From positions 1 to 64,000 of the forward strand of contig CAYMII010000011.1 in NCBI GenBank assembly GCA_964390565.1: a stretch of 64,000 nt of DNA. Direction: 5' to 3'. Of the stretch, positions 1 through 8,844 are shown piece by piece. The notes beneath the pieces were generated by a model. It was not told the DNA's origin. It searched no databases and saw only the letters and a list, made by a program, of their open reading frames with translations. The position numbers and the translations under genes were made by a program. Position 1 is the stretch's first letter. Each line of letters opens with the position of its first letter. The stretch is from UBA8529 sp964390565 (GTDB lineage Bacteria; Bacteroidota; Bacteroidia; Bacteroidales; Tenuifilaceae).

Positions 1-3000
1 AAGTATAACCAGGAGTACCTCCCGTAACAGTAATATCTATTGAACCTAAACTATATGAGCATTGAAGGAAAGGTGACGGAACTGCCGAAATATTTATTTC
101 GGGATTCTCAGTTAATGAATTTGTCAATGGAACATCAGAAGATGCAATACAACCATTATTATCAATTACCGATACTGTATAACTGCCAGCAGGAAGAGAA
201 CTAAAACTACCAGTATTATTCATATCGTTTGGAGGGCCTGTTAATGTGTACGTTAATGTACCAGTACCTCCTGCTGCAATTACTGAAATACTTCCACTTG
301 TAACGCCAAAACAGGTATTATTCCATTGAATACTAGTAATGTTAAGTCTGACAGGATCAACCAATGTAATATTAGGAATAGTAACACTTCCACAAGCGCC
401 TGCATCAGTAATAGTAAAACTATATGTGCCAGGAGCAACATTTGTTGCAATAAATGGAGCCACGTTAACCACTTCCGTCCTAGAAGTTGAACCCTCTGTC
501 CAAACTATAGTATAAGGCACCGTTCCACCAACAATATCAAATGTAACCGAACCATTGGCATCGCCAAAACATGGCTTATCCTGTGTACTCAACCAAGTTG
601 CATTAAACACAGCGGGTTCATTAATTGTAATCGATGCAGTACCAGTTACTCCAATAGCATCTGTAACACTTACAGTATACAAACCATCGATTAAGCCAGT
701 TATTGTCAACATATCGTTAAATGCAGGAAGTGCTCCACTAGGACCTGTCCAAGTTATTGTATAAGGGGGAGTACCACTATTAATAGTAAGAACGATTTGC
801 CCATTGCTAAGGCCGTTACATGTAATGTCGGTTGGAGTCAAAGTTAAATCGAGTAAACCAATACGAAGATTACCAACAGAAGCTGTACAGCCATTTACGT
901 CAGTAACATCAATTGTATAAGTACCTGCAGCTAAACCGGAGAACTCAACATCAACCCCCGATGCTGCGGTTAATACAACACCTCCTGGATTTAATGTAAA
1001 TGTTAGTAACCCTGTTCCGCCTGTAGCATTCAACCTTATTTTTCCATCATTTGCTGCTGGAGCTGTCATTTGAGTTATAACAGGTGTGCTAATTACAATA
1101 GGATCTGGTTGGCTAATCACCAAACTGCCTGTAAAGGTATTACAGCTATTCGCGTCGGTAATTGAGTAATTGTAAGTACCTGCAGGAATATTGTTAAATA
1201 TCCCCGTTGAATTTGTTTCGGTAAACGCTCCACCATCGTTAATGGAATAGCTCCTAGGATCTGTTCCGCCATTAGCAACAAGAGTAATCGTAGAATTATC
1301 GCCATTACAATCTAGCGATGTAAAAGTAGCTGAACCAAATGTAAATAATGCTGGTTCGTTAATTGTAAAGTTAGATGTTGTGTTAGAGCATCCTTTTGTA
1401 TCAGTTGCAATAACGCTATATGTACCCATCGATAATCCTGTAAAATCGCCAGTAGCATTAGTAACAACTCCCCCTGGAAGTAAAGTATAAGTCAAAGCTC
1501 CAGTTCCACCGGTTGCTGCAGCATGAATTTCACCATTAGCTAATCCAAAACAGGTTATGTCAGTACTAGTTGGGGCTGTAAAAACAATTGCTGGAGGCTC
1601 ATTAACTGCAATAGATTGATTAAATATACAATTATTTGCATCCTTCACATCAAGAGAATGATTACCAGCGGTTAATCCTGTGAAATCGCCTGTAGCTTGG
1701 AATGGTCCACCATCAAGACTATAAGTAAGAACACCTGTTCCGCCTGTTGCAGATACATGTATTTCTCCATCAGCAGGAATAACTCCATTACAAGTCAAAT
1801 CCACAACGGTTGGGGGAGCAATTAAAGTAATAGGTGTTGGCCCAGTAATTGAAACGTTTTGAGTTACAATACAATTATTCGCATCGCGAACATAAACAGT
1901 GTAATTATTAATACCTAAACCCGTAAAAGTATAAGGTATGTTGTACCAAGTAATTTGATCTAGTGAAGCACGCTTCGTACCTGTTCCTCCTCCTGCACTG
2001 TTAATACGGATACTCCCATTGGTATTATACCAGCATCCCGTAACATTAACAACTGGTCCAAGTACAATCGAAATTGCGCTAGGTTGATTTATAAAAATTG
2101 GGTTTCCATTATTTGCTGTCTCAATACAACCCTCTGAATCCCTAACCCTTACAAGATATGGGTGTGTTACTCCTCCAGGTAAATTATCAAAAATTGGGTT
2201 TGTACCCCATACAGGTGGTTCAAGAATTGAATACTCATATCCACTTCCTGAGCCTCCAGATACGCTACTTATTTCTATTTTCCCTGTATTGTCTCCATTA
2301 CAAGTTGTAATTTGAGATACTAAATAGTTAAAATTAATCTTTGCAGGATTTGTAAATTGTATCTGAATTGGCCATGTTGCTTCACACAAGTTGGCATCAA
2401 TAACATAAATATCGTACCCTCCTTCACCAACATTAAATGTGTTACTTGCTTGTAATGGACCTCCAGATCCATTAATTGAGTATTGGTAAGGGGCTGTGCC
2501 ACCAGTTGCGGTAATTGTAATAACACCATCATTATAACCATTACATGTTATTTCAGTTGTTTGAACATCTGTAATCGTTAATTGAACTGGTTGAGTGATG
2601 GTTAACAATCCAGATAAAACTGGACCGCAATTATTTGCATCTGTTACCCTTACCTCGTACTGTGTGCTAGCTCCTAATGGAGAGAATGTAACTGCACCTG
2701 CATCAGTTTGGCTAGATACAAATGCCCCATTGTTGTATAGATCATATTTATATGGAGCCGAACCACCCGCGGCTTGAATCTGAATCGACCCGTTTGTGCC
2801 ACCAAAGCAACCTGTAACATCAGTAATTGTAGGAGCACCAAGTGTTAAAGGAGTAGGATCGATTACGGTAACATTTCCTGTAATAATACACCCAATATTA
2901 TCTGTTACGGTAACTATATAGCTGCCGGCTAATAGTCCTGTTGCTGTTTGATTTGTTTGTACAGGTGTTGTATTCCAACTATAAGTGTACCCAGGGGTAC

Positions 3001-3190
3001 CTCCAACAGGGTTTGCTGTGGCGGTTCCATCGGGTGAGCCAACACATTTAGGTGTAGTAAACGTTGTGGTTACAGTAAAAACAGGTCCTACAGTAATTTT
3101 TATAACATTACTTAAATTGTCCGTACAAGGTCCCGACGAAACAACCCGTCTATACCATGTATCCTGGGTAATTGCTATGCTAGGTAAATA
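1..3190 (-). repeat. About thirteen SprB-like repeats of 241-258 bp
   Basis: A motif coding for NNGC-like and Y(T/S)V residues recurs near 187, 431, 678, 919, 1168, 1420, 1661, 1906, 2160, 2418, 2664, 2922 and 3168. Spacing is 241-258 bp, so unlike the neighbouring block these units vary in length. Each codes for a stretch of the type I(D/T)VTGGTPGYTY typical of SprB repeats. Unit borders are approximate. Confidence 0.75.
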
Positions 3191-6100
3191 ATCTTTGCTC
3201 GTCTCGCCAATAATATCAGTAAATGGACCAGCCGCCCCAACTGTGCTGTTTTGCCACTTATAACTATACGTTCCGGTTCCACCAGTAGGCGTTGCTCCAG
3301 TAAACTGAACCGGAATAGAATTATAGCAAATAGATGTTTGGGTTGATGATATGGTATTATTCCCAATGGTTGGGTTAACCGTAATATTATTAGAAGCAGA
3401 ATTAGAACAAGTGCCATCGCTATAGGTATAGGTAATGGTATGCGTACCTACTCCAGCAACTGAAGCATTAAAGTTTGTGCCTATTACAGCACCTATAATG
3501 GTTGAACTATAAGTTCCGCCCGGAGGTGTACCACCTGTTAATAAATATGTTGTGGCATCAGCGCACTGATCTGCTAAAGTACCTCCGAAGCTTACAGTAG
3601 GTAATGAATTAACTATAATAGACCCAACTGCTGACGCTTGGACGCATGGTCCTGTTGTTGTAACAGTATAATTAAATGTCCCACTGGCTGTTGGTGTTCC
3701 ACTTATAGTGAAAGTTCCTCCGGAAAAAGAACCTGTTACACCTGCGGGTAGCCCTGATACGGTTGCTCCAGTTCCACTACCACCAACGGCATAAGTTATA
3801 TTTGTAATAGGGTTGTTTAAACATTTCGTTTGCGCATCTGTCCCAACAGCCGATGTTAGTAATATAGTCGAATTTGCTCTAACAGTAATTCTTCCTATAG
3901 CAGTTGCTTGAGTACATGTTCCAGTAGTAGTTACAGTATAGTTAAAGACTCCACTTACAGTTGGGGTTCCACTTATTGTAAATACTCCAGCAGCAAATAA
4001 GCCAGTTACTCCAGCCGGAAGACCTACAACACCCGCACCTGTACCTCCACCTCCAATTGAGTAAGTAATATTAGTTATAGGATTGTTTATACAAACCGTT
4101 TGATTTGTTGTTGCAGCGGCGGATGTTCTAGTAATCGTTGCATTGGGGTTAACTGTGATTACACCTGTGGCCGTTGCTTGAGTACATGGTCCTGTTGTTG
4201 TAACAGTATAATTAAATGTCCCACTTGCAGTTGGGGTTCCACTTATAGTGAATGTTCCTCCGGAAAAAGAACCTATAACACCAGCTGGTAATCCTGAAAC
4301 AGTTGCACCTGTACCACTTCCTCCAACAGCATAGGTAATATTAGTAAGAAGGGTGTTGACGCAAAGCGATTGAGCATCTGTACCAACTGCAGAAGTCCTT
4401 GATATTGTCGAGTTAGGATTAACAGTAATTGTCCCATTTGCACTTGTTTGAACACACGAACCCGTAGTGTTCACAGTATAGTTGAAAGTCCCACTGGCTG
4501 TTGGTGTTCCACTTATTGTAAAAATACCCCCAGCATATGATCCAGTCACACCCGCTGGAAGTCCAGAAACATTAGCACCTGTGGCACCTCCTGCAAGAGA
4601 GTAAGTAATATCAATGATTGGAGCATTTATACAAACAGTCTGAGCGTTAGTTCCCGCAGCTGAGGAAAGAGTAATTGTTGCGTTTGAAGTTACATTTATA
4701 CTTCCACTTGCTGTTGCTTGTGCACATGGGCCTGTTGTTGTGATTGTATAGTTAAAAGTTCCACTTACAGATGGGGTTCCTGTGATAGTAAATGTTCCAC
4801 CGGCAAAAGAACCGCTAACACCAGTAGGTAAACCAACGACTGAAGCTCCTGTTCCACTTCCTCCTACGGCATACGTAATATTTACAATAGGAGTATTAAT
4901 ACATACAATCTGTGCATCAGTTCCAGCGACGGAGGTTCTGTTGATTGTAGCATCAGGAGTCACAGTAATTGTACCTACAGCAGATGCCTGAACACACGGG
5001 CCTGTTGTAGTTACAGTATAGTTAAATGTCCCACTTGCAGTGGGCGAGCCGCTTATTGTGAATACTCCTCCAGCATAAGAACCATTAACACCTGCAGGAA
5101 GTCCTGAAACTGTAGCTCCAGTTCCTCCAACACCAATTGAATAAGTTATATTTGTCAAAGCTGTATTAATGCATAAAGTTTGAGCATCAGTCCCAGCTGC
5201 AGAGGTTCTACTTATGGTAGCATTTGGAGTAACAGTTATAGTTCCTGTTGCAGTTGCTTGGACACAAGGTCCTGTGGTAGTTAGAGTATAGTTAAAAGTA
5301 CCACTTACTGTCGGTGTTCCGCTAATAGTATAAACGCCAGCGGCAAATGAGCCGCTTACACCGGCAGGTAAACCAGATACAGTTGCGCCTGTGCCACTTC
5401 CTCCTACGGCATAGGTAATATTTACAATTGGCGTATTGACACATATAACTTGTGTATCGGTTCCTGCAGCAGAAGTTAATGCTATTGTTGAGTTTGAGTT
5501 TACGTTTATGGTCCCTGTTGCAACTGCTGGAGCACATGGACCTGTTGCTGTAACAGTATAGTTGAATAATCCGCTAACAGTAGGCGTTCCGCTAATAGTA
5601 AACACCCCTGCTGCAAAAACACCATTTACACCGGCAGGCAAGCCCAATACTGTTGCGGTTGTGCCACTTCCTCCGACAGAGTATGTAATATTGGTAATTG
5701 GAGTATTAATACATTTTACCTGAGCATCTGTTCCAACTGCAGATGTACGTGTAATTGTAGCATTAGGGGTTACAATAATCGTTCCTGTTGCTGTTGCTTG
5801 AACACATGGCCCAGTAGTTGTTACAGTGTAGTTAAATGTTCCGCTTGCAGTAGGAGTTCCACTGATTGTATAAACGCCTCCAGCAAAAGATCCGGTTACA
5901 CCAGCGGGTAACCCTGTAACCGAAGCACCTGTACCACTACCACCAACTGCATAGGTTATATTATCAATTAGGGTATTTATACATTTGGTTTGATTATCGG
6001 TTCCTACGGCAGATGTAAGACTAATTGTAGAATTTGGATTAACGGTTATTGTGCCAAGGGCAGTAGCCTGAACGCAGGGTCCTGTAGTAGTGACAGTATA

Positions 6101-7183
6101 ATTAAAAGTTCCGCTAACGGTTGGTGTTCCGCTAATTGTATAAATACCAGCAGCAAATGAACCGCTAACGCCAGCGGGTAACCCAATTACATTAGCCCCT
6201 GTTCCGCTGCCTCCTATTGTATATGTAATATTATCAATCGCTGTATTTATACACTTTGTTTGATTCGTAGTACCAACAGCAGAGGTTAATGTAAGTGTAG
6301 CATCAGGAGTAACGGTTATTGAACCATTGGCACTGGTTTGAGTACATGTTCCAGAAGTTGTTACGGTATAATTAAATGTGCCGCTTGCAGTTGGTGTTCC
6401 GCTAATAGTAAATGTCCCACCAGCAAAGGAACCGCTAACCCCGGCAGGTAAACCTGTTACCGAAGCACCAGTGCCTCCTCCTCCTATTGCATAAGTAATA
6501 TCATCAATGGCATTATTAATACATTTCGTTTGAGCATCGGTACCTGCGGCAGAAGTTAAATTTATTGTTGCATTAGGGTTAACAGTAACAGATACTGGAT
6601 TAGAGTTCCTAAAACAACCTGAAGAGTTAAAAATAACTTTGGCAATGTAAAAGCCAGTCGATATGGCAGAATATTTATTGTTTATTGCCCCTGAAATTTC
6701 AATTCCTCCTTTTAGCCATTTATAGCTGACATCTGCCTGGCCATTTGTTTCTTCAAGTTCAACAGATCCTCCTTGGCAAAAAGTCGTTGGCCCATTTGCA
6801 ACAATGTTAGATAATGGTCGAGGGTTAATAATGACAGTTATACTTTTTGACCCTGTAAAGCCTGAAATATTATCCAAAACATTTAGCGAAACTATAAATG
6901 TTCCTGAAGCAGATGAAGCAAGAAAGAAAGCTGCATCATCAGATGGAACAAAGAAAGGGTTTGCAGGTAAACAATCCCACGTATAAGCATAATCACCAGA
7001 GCCACCTGTTACTTCAGTATTAATGAATGTAGTAACGCCTTGACATCCATTTACAGGATCAACTTCTTCAGTATTATACAATATCTTAACCGTAAGCTGT
7101 CCAAATACATTGCTTGAATTAGCAATAACTAAAAAGACCATTATAGTAAATACCTGAATGATGAACCTTATATACTTTTTCAT
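1..7183 (-). CDS. Giant secreted repeat protein (SprB-like/Ig-like adhesin), C-terminus beyond the left edge
   Basis: The frame is open from an ATG at 7183 to the window edge (2394 codons); I found no stop in the stretches I translated. Residues 1-29 are a signal peptide (MKKYIRFIIQ... ending VFG|Q). Residues about 30-200 look like PKD/Ig-like domains. Residues about 200-1195 are eleven tandem 90-residue Ig-like units with the core TISGTPTASGTFNYTV and two cysteines each (KCIN, GPC). Residues about 1250-2394 are about thirteen SprB-like units of roughly 82 residues with motifs such as VIDNNGC and GGTPGYTY. SprB-type proteins of Bacteroidota are cell-surface adhesins exported by the type IX system, whose sorting domain would sit at the unseen C-terminus. 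Adhesin or gliding function is inferred. The gene follows a small secreted protein on the same strand, 25 bp away. Confidence 0.85.
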   Translation of the reverse strand, partial: MKKYIRFIIQVFTIMVFLVIANSSNVFGQLTVKILYNTEEVDPVNGCQGVTTFINTEVTGGSGDYAYTWDCLPANPFFVPSDDAAFFLASSASGTFIVSLNVLDNISGFTGSKSITVIINPRPLSNIVANGPTTFCQGGSVELEETNGQADVSYKWLKGGIEISGAINNKYSAISTGFYIAKVIFNSSGCFRNSNPVSVTVNPNATINLTSAAGTDAQTKCINNAIDDITYAIGGGGTGASVTGLPAGVSGSFAGGTFTISGTPTASGTFNYTVTTSGTCTQTSANGSITVTPDATLTLTSAVGTTNQTKCINTAIDNITYTIGGSGTGANVIGLPAGVSGSFAAGIYTISGTPTVSGTFNYTVTTTGPCVQATALGTITVNPNSTISLTSAVGTDNQTKCINTLIDNITYAVGGSGTGASVTGLPAGVTGSFAGGVYTISGTPTASGTFNYTVTTTGPCVQATATGTIIVTPNATITRTSAVGTDAQVKCINTPITNITYSVGGSGTTATVLGLPAGVNGVFAAGVFTISGTPTVSGLFNYTVTATGPCAPAVATGTINVNSNSTIALTSAAGTDTQVICVNTPIVNITYAVGGSGTGATVSGLPAGVSGSFAAGVYTISGTPTVSGTFNYTLTTTGPCVQATATGTITVTPNATISRTSAAGTDAQTLCINTALTNITYSIGVGGTGATVSGLPAGVNGSYAGGVFTISGSPTASGTFNYTVTTTGPCVQASAVGTITVTPDATINRTSVAGTDAQIVCINTPIVNITYAVGGSGTGASVVGLPTGVSGSFAGGTFTITGTPSVSGTFNYTITTTGPCAQATASGSINVTSNATITLSSAAGTNAQTVCINAPIIDITYSLAGGATGANVSGLPAGVTGSYAGGIFTISGTPTASGTFNYTVNTTGSCVQTSANGTITVNPNSTISRTSAVGTDAQSLCVNTLLTNITYAVGGSGTGATVSGLPAGVIGSFSGGTFTISGTPTASGTFNYTVTTTGPCTQATATGVITVNPNATITRTSAAATTNQTVCINNPITNITYSIGGGGTGAGVVGLPAGVTGLFAAGVFTISGTPTVSGVFNYTVTTTGTCTQATAIGRITVRANSTILLTSAVGTDAQTKCLNNPITNITYAVGGSGTGATVSGLPAGVTGSFSGGTFTISGTPTASGTFNYTVTTTGPCVQASAVGSIIVNSLPTVSFGGTLADQCADATTYLLTGGTPPGGTYSSTIIGAVIGTNFNASVAGVGTHTITYTYSDGTCSNSASNNITVNPTIGNNTISSTQTSICYNSIPVQFTGATPTGGTGTYSYKWQNSTVGAAGPFTDIIGETSKDYLPSIAITQDTWYRRVVSSGPCTDNLSNVIKITVGPVFTVTTTFTTPKCVGSPDGTATANPVGGTPGYTYSWNTTPVQTNQTATGLLAGSYIVTVTDNIGCIITGNVTVIDPTPLTLGAPTITDVTGCFGGTNGSIQIQAAGGSAPYKYDLYNNGAFVSSQTDAGAVTFSPLGASTQYEVRVTDANNCGPVLSGLLTITQPVQLTITDVQTTEITCNGYNDGVITITATGGTAPYQYSINGSGGPLQASNTFNVGEGGYDIYVIDANLCEATWPIQIQFTNPAKINFNYLVSQITTCNGDNTGKIEISSVSGGSGSGYEYSILEPPVWGTNPIFDNLPGGVTHPYLVRVRDSEGCIETANNGNPIFINQPSAISIVLGPVVNVTGCWYNTNGSIRINSAGGGTGTKRASLDQITWYNIPYTFTGLGINNYTVYVRDANNCIVTQNVSITGPTPITLIAPPTVVDLTCNGVIPADGEIHVSATGGTGVLTYSLDGGPFQATGDFTGLTAGNHSLDVKDANNCIFNQSIAVNEPPAIVFTAPTSTDITCFGLANGEIHAAATGGTGALTYTLLPGGVVTNATGDFTGLSMGTYSVIATDTKGCSNTTSNFTINEPALFTFGSATFTSLDCNGDNSTITLVANGGTDPRSYSINDGGAFTETNSTGIFNNIPAGTYNYSITDANSCNTFTGSLVISQPDPIVISTPVITQMTAPAANDGKIRLNATGGTGLLTFTLNPGGVVLTAASGVDVEFSGLAAGTYTIDVTDVNGCTASVGNLRIGLLDLTLTPTDITCNGLSNGQIVLTINSGTPPYTITWTGPSGALPAFNDMLTITGLIDGLYTVSVTDAIGVTGTASITINEPAVFNATWLSTQDKPCFGDANGSVTFDIVGGTVPYTIVWTEGSTSRTEVVNVAPFIATNVAPGTYSFTITDAGACGSVTIPNITLVDPVRLNITSIQWNNTCFGVTSGSISVIAAGGTGTLTYTLTGPPNDMNNTGSFSSLPAGSYTVSVIDNNGCIASSDVPLTNSLTENPEINISAVPSPFLQCSYSLGSIDITVTGGTPGYT
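3600..6580 (-). repeat. Eleven tandem 270-bp units coding for 90-residue Ig-like repeats
   Basis: The same anchor (a variant of ACAGTATAATTAAA on the plus strand) starts at 3661, 3931, 4201, 4471, 4741, 5011, 5281, 5551, 5821, 6091 and 6361, so the period is exactly 270 bp eleven times with no insertion or deletion. Units differ by many substitutions, so they are not fresh copies. All lie in one frame inside the giant adhesin gene. Confidence 0.93.
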
Positions 7184-7208
7184 CGGAAATATTTTTTTTA
7201 ATATCAAA

Positions 7209-7748
7209 CTATTCAACCGTTATAATCTGAGACGAATTCCTACATCCATTGTTATCAATTACGAAAACTTGAAATGTCCCCTTATTAGGGTTTCTCAAAA
7301 TACTATCTTTTTCATCAACTATTAACTTCCCATTGTATTTCCACATAAAGCCAGATAAAATTAACCCTTTATCATTTTTAAGGCTCAGTGTTTTACCAAA
7401 ACTTTTAAGCAAGATGTCTGGCTTTGCAAGTACTTTCACTGTAAAAATCGTGTCATATTTTAAATTCTGATCAATCACCAATGAAAACTTAAGCCTTTTC
7501 TCACCGGGCTCTGAAGTATTAACGATAACTACCTCATTTTTTGATTCCTGAATATCTTTAGGATCTCCCAACCATTTATAACTAATGTAATTTTCAATTT
7601 GTGAATTTATTGTTGCGATTACTCCTATAGTTTTTCCTTGACATACTTCATTCTTTTTTGTTGTTGTTTCAAAGAAAACAAAAGGCTTTTGAGCCTGACA
7701 ACAAAAACTATAAAACATAAAAACTAATAATATTAACTTTAATTTCAT
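7209..7748 (-). CDS. Small secreted PKD/SprB-like single-domain protein
   Basis: 179 residues with a signal peptide ending near FCCQAQ (residue 20). The mature part is about one to two Ig-like folds; near the C-terminus it carries GTFQVFVIDNNGC, the same VIDNNGC motif seen in the SprB-like units of the giant adhesin 25 bp downstream. The short gap and shared strand suggest one operon with the adhesin. I do not recognise a specific family. It could be a partner or a capping subunit of the adhesin, but that is inference. There is no T9SS sorting domain in this short protein. Confidence 0.7.
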   Translation of the reverse strand: MKLKLILLVFMFYSFCCQAQKPFVFFETTTKKNEVCQGKTIGVIATINSQIENYISYKWLGDPKDIQESKNEVVIVNTSEPGEKRLKFSLVIDQNLKYDTIFTVKVLAKPDILLKSFGKTLSLKNDKGLILSGFMWKYNGKLIVDEKDSILRNPNKGTFQVFVIDNNGCRNSSQIITVE

Positions 7749-8232
7749 CTCTCTATTCCATTTAGCCTCAACGATCTGTTGATAACTCTTCGATTAAATG
7801 TTAGAAATTTTCAGTACTACCCATGAAAAATCTAAATTATTTTACTATTAACTGCCGAAAATATAGATTTTTCGTGTACTTCCCAAATATTATCCTTAAA
7901 ATTAGCCACTTACAAGCATTTTTTACATCAAACAAATCAGTATCTACATCACAACAACTTGTATACCTGCTATTTATATTGTCATGTATTTTACTGCTAA
8001 TCTTTTTTACGAAATACTCCTCTCAAAGGTTTTGGACATAAATACAAATACTATTCCATTTACTATGCTGTCTAAGCGCTTTCCAAAAGCGAAAAGTTGC
8101 TGTAAGTTAAAAAAATCAAGGTGATGGCTTATGAGAACAACAATGTTGCCAATTCAACTATTACATTGGCGTACAAATTATTACCATTCGTCAAATAATT
8201 TAATTGACCGAAAGTGGACGGAATGTTTTCTT
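7749..8232. other. Intergenic stretch, no gene supported
   Basis: This gap lies between the adhesin operon and the PAP2-like gene, both on the minus strand. A 72-codon plus-strand frame (7823-8041) is hydrophobic at its end but has no recognisable family or promoter. A short hairpin (CGCTTT-CCA-AAAGCG) lies near 8080-8095 without a T-run. I see no tRNA, repeat or riboswitch. It should hold the promoter of the adhesin operon, but no clear TAnnTTTG box is visible. Confidence 0.5.
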
Positions 8233-8841
8233 TTAGAAAACAAGCATTACCAATAACATCAGCAAAAACCCAAGTGTAAATCCAAGATAAACTTGTATTG
8301 GCTTGTGCGATTTGGCTTGCAGCCTAGCAGATGCCAACAAACTAGCAATAAGTATTGATAACAAAAGGTATGGAAGTACATCCGTAAACATCCGAATTGA
8401 AAAGGCAATGATGAAACCAACTAATCCACCTATTCCAACCATATGGATGCTGATTTTCCACCAATAGGAAATTATTAGGCAAGAAGCAATAACCAGTGAT
8501 GCTCCCAACATAAACACCGGAATTACAACCGGAATTGGCAACTTTGCTAAAAAGTAAACCGAAAGGATATAAGGAATTAACGTGAAGGCAAGTGGAAGCA
8601 AGCGCTCCCTATTGCTTTCCATGGCAAGGCTTTTTACAACACCAAATTGCATAAAAAGGGGCATCATCATCAATGGTAAAGCAAGCGTGTTGGCTCCAAT
8701 AACTAAAATGATTATACGCTTTACATTGCCTGGCAAGAAAGAGATGTAGGAACCCGAATAGAAAATAAAAATTATGCCTAAAAGAGGCATAAGCATTGGG
8801 TGGAATAAAATCGAAATAAGTTTTGCTAACTTCCTATTCAT
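8233..8841 (-). CDS. Six-to-seven-helix membrane protein, degenerate PAP2-like
   Basis: 202 residues, almost all hydrophobic, with about six membrane helices. The second half keeps the outline of the PAP2 phosphatase motifs: IHMVGIGGLVG stands where PSGH is expected and ARLQAKSHKPIQVYLG resembles SRxxxxxHxxxDVxxG. The serine-glycine-histidine motif is changed and the last aspartate is glutamine, so phosphatase activity is doubtful. The gene lies 3 bp downstream of rpoN and is probably cotranscribed. Bacteroidota have many proteins of this kind with unknown role; the PAP2 link is my inference from motif layout. Confidence 0.65.
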   Translation of the reverse strand: MNRKLAKLISILFHPMLMPLLGIIFIFYSGSYISFLPGNVKRIIILVIGANTLALPLMMMPLFMQFGVVKSLAMESNRERLLPLAFTLIPYILSVYFLAKLPIPVVIPVFMLGASLVIASCLIISYWWKISIHMVGIGGLVGFIIAFSIRMFTDVLPYLLLSILIASLLASARLQAKSHKPIQVYLGFTLGFLLMLLVMLVF

Positions 8842-8844
8842 CTG

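Noticed and set aside
4100..4291. Cysteine-rich 63-codon plus-strand frame
   Set aside because: Shadow of the 270-bp repeats; repeated in similar form across the array, in a frame that is not coding.
3600..6580. CRISPR-like regular array
   Set aside because: The 270-bp period and continuous frame show tandem protein repeats, not repeat-spacer units.
7823..8041. 72-codon plus-strand frame with a hydrophobic C-terminus
   Set aside because: No family, no promoter, atypical composition; the region is better seen as intergenic.
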